NCBI RefSeq assembly: GCF_003614925.1 | Contig: NZ_QYLP01000023.1 | Coordinates: forward strand, 1-64,000 | Length of the DNA: 64,000 bases | Direction of reading: 5' to 3' | Origin: Arthrobacter celericrescens | GTDB taxonomy: Bacteria; Actinomycetota; Actinomycetes; Actinomycetales; Micrococcaceae | Part shown: in pieces, positions 38,849-47,589 of the stretch | How positions within the stretch are numbered: position 1 is the stretch's first letter | Layout of the letters: every line of letters starts with the position of its first letter | Translations under genes and position numbers: made by a program | Notes under the pieces: model-generated | Database searches by the model: none | Seen by the model: only the letters and a program-made list of their open reading frames with translations | What the model was told of the DNA's origin: nothing

Positions 38849-40108
38849 TCACTCCCGCGGCCCGTCCGGCCCTTTTTCAGCGCCCGGTTCAAGGAGCCGG
38901 GCCGGAAGAACGGTTTTCCCGCCGAATTTCCGGCTCACCTGGTCGAGTGCCTGCTCCGCCGAACGCCAGTTGTCGTCACGCCTGTCCAGGCTCAGCTGCA
39001 ACGCGGCACCGCCGGCAGGTTCAAGCTGCTCCAACCGTACGCCGATGAGGCGGACACTCATGGGCCGGGTGCCGAGCGAGGCGAGCAGTTGGGAGGCCAC
39101 CTGGTACACGATCTGGGCGCTGTCCACCGGCGCGTGGACCGTCTTGCTCCGGGTGACCGTGGAGAAGTCCGCATAGCGGAGCTTGAGGGCGACCGTCCGG
39201 GCCAGCATTCCGCTGGCCCGCAGCCTCGTGGCCGTGCGGTGCGAGAGCCTCAGGAGTTCCCGGTGGAGAAGGTCGTCGTCGAAAGTGTCGACGGCGAACG
39301 TCTCCTCCGCCCCGATGCTCTTCTCCAGCCGGACCGGTGTGACAGGGCGCGGATCGAGGCCCATGGACAGCCGGTGGACATGCTCCCCCGACGCCCCCAG
39401 GATCTTCCGCAGGGCCGCCGGCGGAGTGGCGGCGACGTCCGCAACGGTACGGATGCCGAGCCTGGCCAGCACTTCCGCGGTCTTGGCGCCCACGCCCCAC
39501 AGCGCCTTCACGGGCAGGCTGTGCAGATACTCCACCGTGCGGTCCGCCTCGATCAGCAGCAGCCCGTCCGGTTTGCAGCGCGTCGAGGCGATCTTGGCCA
39601 CGAACTTGTTCGCAGCGATCCCCACGGAAGCGGTGATGCCGAGTTCGTCGGACACCCTGCGCCTGATCAGCTTGGCGATCCCGACGGGCGGGCCGAGCCG
39701 CCGGATGGCCCCGCCGACGTCGAGGAACGCCTCGTCGACGCTGAGCGGCTCCACCAGGTCGGTGATCGATTCGAAGATCCGCATGAGTTCCGCGGACACC
39801 TCGTAGTAGAGGTGGTGGCGGGGCTCGAGGATGACGGCGGTGGGGCACAGTCGCATGGCAACGGCCATGGGCATGGCGGACTTCACGCCGACGCCGCGCG
39901 CCTCGTACGACGCGGACAGGACCACCGAGCGGTCCGAGGGGAAGCCGACGATGACCGGCTTGCCCCGCAGCTCCGGACGGGAGCGCAACTCGACAGAGAC
40001 AAAGAACGCATCCATGTCCACGTGCAGGATGCTGGTACGCCGGAGCTCCTTCAGCGTTGCCGGGTCGATGGGCCCGGTGGCGCCGCCTGCGTCTCCGTCT
40101 GTGCTCAC
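38849..40108 (-). CDS. dinB: DNA polymerase IV (Y-family translesion polymerase)
   Basis: A 419-residue Y-family polymerase that copies past damaged bases. The catalytic acidic residues are in HVDMDAFFVSVE and SVDEAFLDVGG. SASYEARGVGVKSAMPM and TASVGIAANKFVAKIAS are family motifs. Helix-hairpin-helix (ALWGVGAKTAEVLARLGI) and little-finger domains follow. LQLSLD near residue 380 resembles a beta-clamp-binding peptide. The start is a GTG at 40108, and TAGGAT (40115-40120) lies six bases before it, so the mRNA is probably leaderless. I see no LexA box. Confidence 0.94.
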   Translation of the reverse strand: MSTDGDAGGATGPIDPATLKELRRTSILHVDMDAFFVSVELRSRPELRGKPVIVGFPSDRSVVLSASYEARGVGVKSAMPMAVAMRLCPTAVILEPRHHLYYEVSAELMRIFESITDLVEPLSVDEAFLDVGGAIRRLGPPVGIAKLIRRRVSDELGITASVGIAANKFVAKIASTRCKPDGLLLIEADRTVEYLHSLPVKALWGVGAKTAEVLARLGIRTVADVAATPPAALRKILGASGEHVHRLSMGLDPRPVTPVRLEKSIGAEETFAVDTFDDDLLHRELLRLSHRTATRLRASGMLARTVALKLRYADFSTVTRSKTVHAPVDSAQIVYQVASQLLASLGTRPMSVRLIGVRLEQLEPAGGAALQLSLDRRDDNWRSAEQALDQVSRKFGGKTVLPARLLEPGAEKGPDGPRE

Positions 40109-40230
40109 AGGAAAATCCTATGCCCGGCGGCCGCGCGGGTCCGAGGCGCGGAACTCTCCCGCGAAATTCGGCAAGTGCCCCGAGGCTAAACTGTAGGAGC
40201 ATCCGGCACCGTCCCCAGGAGGAATACCCT

Positions 40231-40761
40231 GTGAAGTTCTACCGAAAGCACCAACGCATAGCGATGGCTGCTTGCGCTGCCGGCGTTGCCCTGGCCGCTG
40301 CCGCGTGCGGGGGCCCTTCGACTTCAGCTTCCCTTTCGTCGGCCCCGGTGGGCCAGCCGCAGGTGGTACCGGCGTCGGCCCCTGCGCTGGAGTCCTCGCC
40401 GTCTCCGGCTGCTGGAGCAGCGGCGGCGGTCGCATCGCTCGCGCCGGGATTCCCGCAGAAGCTGGTCCCGCTCATGCCCAAAGCGAGCCTCAAGTCCAGC
40501 AGCCTGGACAAGAGCTCCTCCCCCGCCTCGGCTGGCCTGGTTGGCACCATCGCGGCGCCGGCGTCGGCTGTTCTTGCCTTTTATACCCCGGTGCTGACAG
40601 CCCAGGGATTCAAGCCGGTTCCCGGGGACAAGGTGGGGAGCACGAAGGTCAAGGACTTCGTGCGGAGCAACGGTGAGACGGTGATGATCTCGGTTGTCGA
40701 AGAGGCCGGGGTTTCCACCTTCACGATCGGTGCCAACGTTGCTGCAGGATCCCTGAAGTGA
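40231..40761 (+). CDS. Putative secreted lipoprotein, function unknown
   Basis: A 176-residue protein with a signal peptide (KFYRKHQRIAMAACAAGVAL) and a lipobox-like ALAAAAC, predicting lipidation at Cys26. The lipobox is imperfect, so simple secretion is an alternative. A Ser/Ala/Pro-rich linker (about 30-85) leads to a small alpha/beta-looking domain ending VMISVVEEAGVSTFTIGANV. I do not recognise the family. AGGAGG precedes the GTG at 40231, and TAAACT (40188-40193) is a candidate -10. Its TGA overlaps the GTG of the prenyltransferase gene by four bases, so the two are coupled. Confidence 0.75.
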   Translation: MKFYRKHQRIAMAACAAGVALAAAACGGPSTSASLSSAPVGQPQVVPASAPALESSPSPAAGAAAAVASLAPGFPQKLVPLMPKASLKSSSLDKSSSPASAGLVGTIAAPASAVLAFYTPVLTAQGFKPVPGDKVGSTKVKDFVRSNGETVMISVVEEAGVSTFTIGANVAAGSLK

Positions 40762-41849
40762 CCGCATCGCAGCTCGCGGCGGAACAGGGCCGCTTCATCA
40801 CGGATGTCGCAGCGGGACTCAACAGCTTCCTGGCCGGGCAGGAAACCGTCATGGCGGGCATTTCCCCCGACGTCGCTCCGCTCATGGATTCAATCTCGAA
40901 ACTGGTGACCGGTGGCAAACGCCTTCGCGCCCTCATGGCCTACTGGGGCTGGCGGGGAGCCGGCGGCGACGCGGCGCACCCGGACATCGTCAACGCCGGC
41001 TGCGCCCTGGAACTGTTCCAGGCCGCGGCACTGATCCACGACGACATCATCGACCGCTCGGACACGCGCCGTGGCGGCCCCAGCGTGCACCGGCGCTTCA
41101 GCCAGCTCCACCAGGCCGAAGGCTGGGCCCTCGACGAGGAACGTTTTGGCCACGCCGCGGCGATCCTCACCGGCGACCTGTGCCTGTCCTTCAGCGAAGA
41201 GGCCTTCGCCGGCATCGGTCCGCGGGCGGCGTCGGGAACTGCGGCGCGGCGCATCTTCAACCTGATGCGCGCCGAGGTCATGGCCGGGCAGTACCTGGAC
41301 ATCCTGGAAGAAGTGGCCGGACCCGTGCGGGACCGCGCGGGTGCCGTGGAGCGGGCCACGTCCATCATCCGGTTCAAGTCGGCGAAGTACTCCACCGAGC
41401 ACCCCTTGGGCCTTGGCGGCGCGCTGGCCGGCGCGGACGATGCCCTCCTGGCAGGCTATTCGGCGTTCGCCCTTCCGCTGGGTGAGGCCTTCCAGTTGCG
41501 GGACGACGTCCTGGGCGTCTTCGGCGATCCCGGGACCACCGGCAAGCCTGCCGGGGACGACCTGCGCGAGGGCAAGCGCACGGTTCTGGTCGGCTTCGCG
41601 ATCAACCAAAGCGAACCGGCCGTCTCCGCCTACCTCGATGCCACGCTCGGCCGGCAGGACCTTGACGAAAACGAGGTCGGGAAGATCCGGCAGATCATGG
41701 TGGATTGCGGCGCCCTCGCCGCCACCGAGGCCATGATCGACGAACTCAGCGGCAGGGCCTTCGAAGCCCTTGAGCGGCTCCCCGTGGCGGACCTTCCGAT
41801 GTCCGCGCTCCGCGGTCTCGCCGAGGCGGCCGTGAGCCGAGCCGCCTAA
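40758..41849 (+). CDS. Polyprenyl (probably all-trans) diphosphate synthase
   Basis: A 363-residue isoprenyl chain-elongating enzyme. The first Asp-rich motif is LIHDDIIDRSDTRRGGP, the second is LRDDVLGVFGDP, and GGKRLRALM, the FKSAKY segment and GDDLREGKRT are standard. The bulk of residues before the first Asp motif sets product length, and AALELFQAAALIHDD-type context suggests a medium-length product such as geranylgeranyl or longer; the exact chain length is not readable. M. tuberculosis has idsA2 at the equivalent place. The GTG overlaps the lipoprotein stop. Confidence 0.9.
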   Translation: MTASQLAAEQGRFITDVAAGLNSFLAGQETVMAGISPDVAPLMDSISKLVTGGKRLRALMAYWGWRGAGGDAAHPDIVNAGCALELFQAAALIHDDIIDRSDTRRGGPSVHRRFSQLHQAEGWALDEERFGHAAAILTGDLCLSFSEEAFAGIGPRAASGTAARRIFNLMRAEVMAGQYLDILEEVAGPVRDRAGAVERATSIIRFKSAKYSTEHPLGLGGALAGADDALLAGYSAFALPLGEAFQLRDDVLGVFGDPGTTGKPAGDDLREGKRTVLVGFAINQSEPAVSAYLDATLGRQDLDENEVGKIRQIMVDCGALAATEAMIDELSGRAFEALERLPVADLPMSALRGLAEAAVSRAA

Positions 41850-41883
41850 GCCGGTAAACAGCTCAGGCGCACAGCAGTTAAGG

Positions 41884-41929
41884 CAGAGGACGACGGCGGC
41901 AGGTTACCTGCCGCCGTCGTCCTCTGTTT
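41884..41929. terminator. Long 20-bp hairpin terminator
   Basis: A perfect 20-bp inverted repeat, at 41884-41903 and 41907-41926, has a 3-base loop and is followed by TTT on the plus strand. It lies between the convergent prenyl synthase and Rv2175c-type genes and probably serves both. Confidence 0.85.
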
Positions 41930-41968
41930 AGGTCGTTCTTCGTTGGCCCGCCCCCTATTAAGGGGCGG

Positions 41969-42322
41969 CTACCAGGCCAGTGACTGCGCCCGGCGCCGGA
42001 TCTCGGTCTTGCGGCCTTCGCGCAGGGCGTCGACGGGTCGGCCGCGCAGGGACTCGTCCGGGGTGAAGAGCCAGACGATGAGCTCCTCATCCGTGTAGCC
42101 GGCATCGCCCAGCACTGCAACAGTGCCCTTCAGGCTGTCCAGCACATGGCCGTCCTGGATGAAAAGGGCCGGGATGCTTCGGATTTTCCGCTCGCCTACG
42201 CGCAACGCCACCAGTGCGCGCTCATCGAGGAGTCCGTGGACCTTGGTAATGGGAACGTCCAGGATTTCGGCGACATCGGGCAGCGGCAGCCATTCGGAAA
42301 CGAGGCTTTCTACAGTACTCAC
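41969..42322 (-). CDS. Rv2175c-type DNA-binding protein
   Basis: A 117-residue protein with a winged-helix-like N-terminal part (LPLPDVAEILDVPITKVHGLLDE) and a conserved C-terminal domain (GDAGYTDEELIVWLFTPDES). M. tuberculosis Rv2175c is a DNA-binding substrate of the kinase PknL encoded next to it. Here too a Ser/Thr kinase gene lies 1.6 kb away, across the LysM gene. The GTG at 42322 gives the family N terminus STVESLVSEWLPL. The frame runs 114 bases further upstream without support. Confidence 0.88.
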   Translation of the reverse strand: MSTVESLVSEWLPLPDVAEILDVPITKVHGLLDERALVALRVGERKIRSIPALFIQDGHVLDSLKGTVAVLGDAGYTDEELIVWLFTPDESLRGRPVDALREGRKTEIRRRAQSLAW

Positions 42323-42546
42323 GGAACAAGGTTGCCACGCGCGAGCCGCTTCGCCTAGCCGGGGCCGCACCGCTTCCCAATGCCGGTTTGTGCGGGAATG
42401 TGCCAATGAGCAGCAGTTTTCTTGTGCCAATGCCAAATTTGTGAGAGATTCACTTTGATCACAATTGCAACATTTTGCACATTAGTAACATTGGTATCAC
42501 TGGCAGCAGCGTTCCGCGAAGGCCGCAGCTGAGATGAGGATTTCCT
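42323..42546. promoter_or_regulatory. Divergent control region upstream of the LysM gene
   Basis: This 224-bp gap contains an AT-rich block at 42436-42500, unlike its neighbours, with GTGAGAGATTCAC (42441-42453), an inverted repeat with GTGA/TCAC arms around five bases. The segment CAACATTTTGCACATTAGTAACATT suggests promoter elements; split, it reads TTGCAC (a -35-like element near 42475) and TAACAT downstream. It probably drives the LysM gene. Confidence 0.4.
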
Positions 42547-43866
42547 ATGACGACCACACGCGCGTCCAAGAAGACAACAAGCATGCCCGTGCTTGCGGCC
42601 ACTACTGCAGCGTTGCCCGCCGTCGTGCTCTCATCGCTCGCCCTGGCGCAACCAGCGGCTGCCGCCGCACCTGCTTCCCAGCCGCAACGCATCCCTGCCA
42701 CGCTCGCCGCCGCCATCAAGGCACAGGCGGCGCAGGCGTCCGGCACCGTCATCCCGGCGTCGTCGGTTGCCGCCGCCCTTCCCTCGGTCTTGCGGTCGCA
42801 CGTAGGCATGGCGGTCCCCGCCAGCTACACGGTGAAGCCGGGCGACACCATCAGCGGCATCGCCGCGCGCCACGGGCTGACCACCAACTCCGTGCTGAAG
42901 CTCAACCGGCTTTCCCCGACGTCGATCATCTACCCCGGCCAGCGGGTCAAGCTCAGCGCTTCCTCGGCGGCACCGGCATCGCGGCCCGCTGCACCGGCCG
43001 CAGCCCCCACCGGCACGTACACCGTCAAGCCGGGCGACACCCTGAGCGGCATCGCCGAGCGCCACGGCGTCGGCCTGTCCAAGGTGTTTGCCTGGAACGG
43101 ACTGAACGGCGGTTCCATCATCTACCCGGGCCAGAAGATCAAGATCAGCACCGCCTCGGCGCCGGCCAGCCCCCGTCCGGCGGCACCGGCGGCGGCCACG
43201 TCGCCGGGTTCGTACACGATCAAGGCCGGCGACACCCTCGGCGGCATCGCGTACCGGCACAAGGTGTCCTTGTCCGATCTGCTTTCGGCCAACCGGCTCA
43301 AGGCCAGCACCATCATCTACCCCGGCCAGAAGCTGGCGATCCCGGGCGGTTCCGCGCTCCAGCCGGCGTCAAGCACCAAGCCGTTGGTGCCCAGTTCCTT
43401 CCTCGGCTACACCTACCCGGCCGCCGTCGTCAGCTCCGCGAACAAGAACAAGGCGATCCTGGAGGCGTCGCCGGTTCCCACCCGCGAGCAGATGAAGAGC
43501 ATCGTTGCAGACACCGCTCGGCGGATGGGCGTCAACCCTTCGCTGGCCTTGGCCTTCGCGTACCAGGAGTCCGGCTTCAGCCAGCGTGCTGTCTCCCCCG
43601 CCAACGCCATCGGCACCATGCAGGTCATTCCGTCCTCGGGTGAATGGGCGTCCGACCTGGTGGGCCGCAAGCTCAACCTGCTCGACCCCTACGACAACGC
43701 AACCGCAGGCGTGGCGATCATCCGCGCTCTGGTCAGCACCAGCAAGACCCTCGACCTGGCGATCGCCGGCTACTACCAGGGCCAGTACTCCGTCAGTAAA
43801 CACGGAATGTACGCGGACACCAAGCGGTATGTGGCTTCGGTGAAGGCCCTGATGAAGCAGTTCTAA
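42547..43866 (+). CDS. Secreted LysM-repeat lytic transglycosylase
   Basis: A 439-residue wall-active enzyme. A signal peptide (about 1-41, ending AQPAAAAA) is followed by three LysM domains, each starting SYTVKPGDT or a close variant (about residues 93, 157 and 219) and ending IIYPGQ. Ala/Pro-rich linkers separate them. The C-terminal 130 residues are a soluble lytic transglycosylase (SLT/GEWL) fold with the catalytic Glu in FAYQESGFSQRAVSP and GTMQVIPSSGEW. LysM repeats bind GlcNAc glycan and the SLT domain cuts it. AGGA precedes the ATG. The neighbouring PASTA kinase also senses wall fragments. Confidence 0.93.
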   Translation: MTTTRASKKTTSMPVLAATTAALPAVVLSSLALAQPAAAAAPASQPQRIPATLAAAIKAQAAQASGTVIPASSVAAALPSVLRSHVGMAVPASYTVKPGDTISGIAARHGLTTNSVLKLNRLSPTSIIYPGQRVKLSASSAAPASRPAAPAAAPTGTYTVKPGDTLSGIAERHGVGLSKVFAWNGLNGGSIIYPGQKIKISTASAPASPRPAAPAAATSPGSYTIKAGDTLGGIAYRHKVSLSDLLSANRLKASTIIYPGQKLAIPGGSALQPASSTKPLVPSSFLGYTYPAAVVSSANKNKAILEASPVPTREQMKSIVADTARRMGVNPSLALAFAYQESGFSQRAVSPANAIGTMQVIPSSGEWASDLVGRKLNLLDPYDNATAGVAIIRALVSTSKTLDLAIAGYYQGQYSVSKHGMYADTKRYVASVKALMKQF

Positions 43867-43884
43867 AAGCCTCGACAAGCCACG

Positions 43885-43927
43885 CAACGGGCCCGGATCG
43901 CACGGACGATTCGGGCCCGTTGTCTTT
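43885..43927 (+). terminator. Terminator between the LysM gene and the kinase gene
   Basis: An 11-bp stem, CAACGGGCCCG (43885-43895) with CGGGCCCGTTG (43912-43922), is extended by ATCG/CGAT inside and followed by TCTTT on the plus strand. It separates the LysM gene from the kinase promoter. Confidence 0.8.
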
Positions 43928-43946
43928 GCTCATTTAGGATCGTAGG

Positions 43947-46049
43947 GTGCAGGAACAAGTCTCGGACCACCTTCTCGGCTCCCTCGTGGACAGCCGCTAC
44001 CTTGTGCGTGCCCGGCTCGCCGGCGGCGGAATGTCCACCGTTTACCTGGCCACCGACCAGCGGCTGGAGCGCGATGTCGCCCTGAAAGTCCTCCACCCGC
44101 ACCTGGCGAACGACGCCAGTTTCCTGGAGCGCCTGCGCCGCGAGGCACGTGCTGCTGCCAGCCTTTCCCACCCCCATGTGGTGGGGGTGCTCGACCAGGG
44201 CGAGGACGGCCACACGGCATACCTCGTCATGGAGTACATCAAGGGCCACACCCTCCGCGACGTCCTCCGGGAAAAGGGCGCCCTGTCCCCGCGCCTGGCA
44301 CTGGCCCTGATCGACCCGGTCATCGAAGGCCTCGCGGCCGCCCACGCCGCCGGGCTCATCCACCGCGACGTGAAGCCGGAGAACGTGCTGATCGCCGACG
44401 ACGGCCGGATCAAGGTGGGAGACTTCGGCCTGGCCCGCGCCGTCACCGCCACCACCAGCACCGGATCCCTGATCGGGACCGTCGCCTACCTCGCGCCGGA
44501 ACTCGTGCTGGGCCAGGCCGCCGATGCCCGCAGCGATATCTACTCGGCCGGCGTCATGCTCTATGAAATGCTGACCGGCGCCCAACCGTACACCGGCGAA
44601 GTGCCCATCCAGGTGGCCTACCAGCACGTCAATACCGAACTGCCGGCGCCCTCGGCCGCCGCGCCGGGCCTGGCCTCCGACCTCGACGAACTCGTGCAGT
44701 GGTGCACCGCGAAGGACCCCGAGGAGCGTCCCGTCGACGGCGGCGCCCTACTTTCCGAGCTGCGGCACATCCGGACCACGCTGGACAATGACCAATTGGA
44801 CTTCGCTCCCCCGGCGGCCATTCCGGTCGCGCCGCTGCCCGACGGCTCGCACACCGAAGTCCTGGAGCGAACCGGCGGCCAGGAGGACGGCGCGGGCCGC
44901 ACGGAAATCATTTCGTCCGGCCACCAGCCCACATCGGTCCTGTCCCGGACCGGGCAGGACGCTTCGGCACAGGGTTTCCCGGCGCAGGGTTTCTCGGCGC
45001 AGTCCTTCCCGACATCGGTGCTGCCGCCGGTTGGGCCCGGCGGCGAACAGGACGACGCCCCCGCGGAGCTCTCGCCACGTGAAGAGAAGCGGGCGGCACG
45101 CCAGGCCGAGAAGGACCGCGCCCGGGCAGCCGCCACCCCGTCGCGCACCCTGCGCGAGGGCAATCCCCGCCGCCGCGCCGTCATCTGGGCTTTGGTGATA
45201 TTGCTCCTGGCCGTCCTGGCCGGGACCGCCGGCTGGTTCTTCGGCATGGGCCCGGGATCGCCGGGCACCATCCCGCCGCTCAAGAACAAACCGGCCCAGG
45301 AAGCCCAGCAGCTCCTGCGCACGGCAGGCTTCCAGTCCAACGCCCAGGAGGTCTTCGACGACGAAGTGAAGTCCGGGTACACCGTTGGCACCGACCCCGC
45401 GGCGGGAACGGAAATCCGCAAGTTCCAGCCGGTCGTCCTGTTCGTGTCGAAGGGCCCGCAGATGTTTCCGCTGGTGGGCCTGGCCGGGCTGAACCTGGAC
45501 CAGGCCAAGGACACACTGGCCGGTGCGGAGATGGCACTGGGCCGGGTCTCTGAGAAGTACGACGAGCAGGCACCGGCCGGGACAGTCCTGTCGCAGGCCC
45601 CGGCCAAGGACACACCCGTGCGCCACGGGACGGCCGTTGCCCTGGTGATTTCCAAGGGCCCCCAGCCGATCCCGGTTCCGGATGTCCGCGGCATGGACCA
45701 GGACTCGGCAACGAAGGCGCTCACAGAGGCCGGCCTGAAGGCGAAGGTCGCCTCGGAGTCGGTCTTCGACAGGAAGGCGCCCGCCGGCACGGTGCTCCGC
45801 CAGTCGCCGTCGGACGGCACACTGAACCGCGGCGGCACGGTGACACTCACCCTGTCCAAGGGGCCCCGCATGATCCAGGTTCCGAACTTCGTCGGCAAGC
45901 CGGCTAAGCAGGCCGAAAAGGAATTGAAGAAGCTCGGCTTCGAGGTGGAGGTCGACGTATTCGGCGGCATCCTGGGCCTGGTCCAGAGCCAGGACCCCGT
46001 GGACACCATGGCCCCGGAAGGTTCCACCGTTACCATCCGCGTGGTCTGA
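43947..46049 (+). CDS. pknL: Membrane Ser/Thr protein kinase with four PASTA domains
   Basis: A 700-residue kinase. The cytoplasmic kinase domain (about 17-275) has the glycine loop LAGGGMSTVY, Lys47 in VALKVL, HRDVKPENV with catalytic Asp141, and DFG at 159-161. A 130-residue juxtamembrane linker with TSVL and AQGF repeats carries many Ser/Thr sites. One membrane segment (about 410-433) leads to four outer PASTA repeats, which bind muropeptides or lipid II. The name follows gene position beside an Rv2175c homologue and aroG; orthology to PknB cannot be excluded. The GTG at 43947 follows TAGGAT (43935-43940) by six bases, so the mRNA is probably leaderless. Confidence 0.93.
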   Translation: MQEQVSDHLLGSLVDSRYLVRARLAGGGMSTVYLATDQRLERDVALKVLHPHLANDASFLERLRREARAAASLSHPHVVGVLDQGEDGHTAYLVMEYIKGHTLRDVLREKGALSPRLALALIDPVIEGLAAAHAAGLIHRDVKPENVLIADDGRIKVGDFGLARAVTATTSTGSLIGTVAYLAPELVLGQAADARSDIYSAGVMLYEMLTGAQPYTGEVPIQVAYQHVNTELPAPSAAAPGLASDLDELVQWCTAKDPEERPVDGGALLSELRHIRTTLDNDQLDFAPPAAIPVAPLPDGSHTEVLERTGGQEDGAGRTEIISSGHQPTSVLSRTGQDASAQGFPAQGFSAQSFPTSVLPPVGPGGEQDDAPAELSPREEKRAARQAEKDRARAAATPSRTLREGNPRRRAVIWALVILLLAVLAGTAGWFFGMGPGSPGTIPPLKNKPAQEAQQLLRTAGFQSNAQEVFDDEVKSGYTVGTDPAAGTEIRKFQPVVLFVSKGPQMFPLVGLAGLNLDQAKDTLAGAEMALGRVSEKYDEQAPAGTVLSQAPAKDTPVRHGTAVALVISKGPQPIPVPDVRGMDQDSATKALTEAGLKAKVASESVFDRKAPAGTVLRQSPSDGTLNRGGTVTLTLSKGPRMIQVPNFVGKPAKQAEKELKKLGFEVEVDVFGGILGLVQSQDPVDTMAPEGSTVTIRVV

Positions 46050-46067
46050 TCGGCTGCGAAGCGCCAC

Positions 46068-46115
46068 AACGCCGAAGGGGCGGCCCGGAATGAACCGGAC
46101 CGCCCCTTCGGCGTT
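46068..46115. terminator. Bidirectional terminator between the kinase gene and aroG
   Basis: A perfect 16-bp stem, AACGCCGAAGGGGCGG (46068-46083) with its complement at 46100-46115, has CGG/CCG pairing inside the loop. It lies between two convergent genes. T tracts are short on both sides. Confidence 0.8.
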
Positions 46116-46123
46116 GTCAGCTG

Positions 46124-47521
46124 CTAGTGCTTTGCCAGCGCCCCGGCCACCAGGAAGGCCATTTCGAGGGACTGCATGTGGTTCAGGCGCGGGTCGCAGA
46201 CGGACTCGTAGCGGTCGGCGAAGGCTGCTTCGTCGATCGGGTCGGATCCGCCCAGGCACTCGGCCACGTCGTCGCCGGTCATCTCCATGTGCAGGCCGCC
46301 CGGTACGGTGCCCAGCGCCTGGTGGACCTCGAAGAAGCCACGGACCTCATCGATGACGTCGTCGAAGCGGCGGGTCTTGTACCCGTTCTGCGAGGTGACG
46401 GTGTTGCCGTGCATCGGGTCGGTGACCCACAGCACCTGCGCGCCGGACGCGGTGACGCGTTCGACGACGGCGGGCAGCTTCTCGCGGATGTTCTTCGCAC
46501 CCATGCGGGTGATGAAGGTGAGGCGGCCGGGTTCGCGGTTCGGGTCCAGCTTGTCGATCAGGCGCAGCGCGTCGTCGCCGGTGGTGCCCGGGCCGAGCTT
46601 CACGCCGATCGGGTTACGCACGCGGGAAAGGAAGTCCACGTGGGCGTGGTCGAGCTCGCGGGTACGCTCGCCGATCCACAGGAAGTGGCCGGAGGTGTCG
46701 TACGGCAGGCCGGTGCGGGAGTCGATGCGGGTCAGCGCGCGCTCGTAGTCGAGCAGCAGGGCTTCGTGGCTGGCGAAGAATTCGACGCGCTTGAGGGCCT
46801 CGAAGTCCGCGCCGCAGGAGTCCATGAAGCGGATGGCACGGTCGATGTCCCGGGCCAGGGATTCGTAGCGGGCGTGGGCCGGGTTCGAGGTGAAGCCCTT
46901 GTTCCACTGGTGGACCAGGCGCAGGTCGGCGAAGCCGCCCTGCGTGAAGGCGCGGATCAGGTTCAGGGTGGACGCGGACGTGTGGTACGCCTTCAGCATG
47001 CGGCCGGCGTCGTGGGCCCGGGATTCCGGGGTGAAATCGTAGCCGTTGACGATGTCGCCGCGGTACGCCGGGAGGGTGACGCCGTCGCGGGTTTCGTCGT
47101 TGGAGGAGCGCGGCTTGGCGAATTGGCCGGCCATGCGGCCCATCTTGATGACGGGCATCGCGGCACCGTAGGTCAGCACCACGGCCATCTGCAGGATGGT
47201 CCGGACGCGGGCACTGATCTTGTCCGCGGTGGCACCCTCGAAGGTCTCGGCGCAGTCGCCGCCCTGGAGCAGGAAGGCACGGCCCTGGGCGGCCGCGGCG
47301 AGGCGCTCGCGCAGGACGTCCACCTCGCCGGCGAACACCAGCGGAGGCAGCACCGAGAGTTCCTTGACGGAGGCGTCGAAGACGTCCCTGTCCGACCAGG
47401 TGGGCTGCTGCGAGATGGGCAGCTGACGCCAGTCGTCCAGGCCCGGATAGTCAGCGGCGCCGCTTTGCGCCGTACTGGTCATGGGGCCTGTCATGGAGGG
47501 TGCGGGAATTAGCTCAGTCAC
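46124..47521 (-). CDS. aroG: 3-deoxy-7-phosphoheptulonate synthase, class II
   Basis: A 465-residue class II DAHP synthase that condenses phosphoenolpyruvate with erythrose 4-phosphate at the entry to the shikimate pathway. Motifs are LLQGGDCAETFEGATADKI, KMGRMAGQFAKPRSS, GDIVNGYDF, GVKLGPGTTGDDAL, WVTDPMHGNT and SVCDPRLNHMQSLEMAF. The N terminus is close to that of M. tuberculosis AroG. The GTG at 47521 is exactly six bases after TAGTCT (47528-47533), a leaderless arrangement without a Shine-Dalgarno. It stands alone between convergent and codirectional neighbours. Confidence 0.96.
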   Translation of the reverse strand: MTELIPAPSMTGPMTSTAQSGAADYPGLDDWRQLPISQQPTWSDRDVFDASVKELSVLPPLVFAGEVDVLRERLAAAAQGRAFLLQGGDCAETFEGATADKISARVRTILQMAVVLTYGAAMPVIKMGRMAGQFAKPRSSNDETRDGVTLPAYRGDIVNGYDFTPESRAHDAGRMLKAYHTSASTLNLIRAFTQGGFADLRLVHQWNKGFTSNPAHARYESLARDIDRAIRFMDSCGADFEALKRVEFFASHEALLLDYERALTRIDSRTGLPYDTSGHFLWIGERTRELDHAHVDFLSRVRNPIGVKLGPGTTGDDALRLIDKLDPNREPGRLTFITRMGAKNIREKLPAVVERVTASGAQVLWVTDPMHGNTVTSQNGYKTRRFDDVIDEVRGFFEVHQALGTVPGGLHMEMTGDDVAECLGGSDPIDEAAFADRYESVCDPRLNHMQSLEMAFLVAGALAKH

Positions 47522-47589
47522 CCTACAAGACTAGTGGGCGGCCGCCCTGTTTGGGGACACGGCTGCCGTAACCCAATCGAGCGGTGCCG

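Noticed and set aside
38790-38850. LexA/SOS box near dinB
   Set aside because: GTTCT and AGAAC occur about 25 bases apart, far beyond LexA spacing, and they lie at the 3' end of dinB rather than at its promoter.
42441-42453. CRP/GlxR-like site before the LysM gene
   Set aside because: GTGAGAGATTCAC has the right half-sites, but the spacer is five bases instead of six, so it does not meet the TGTGA-N6-TCACA form. I keep it only as an inverted repeat.
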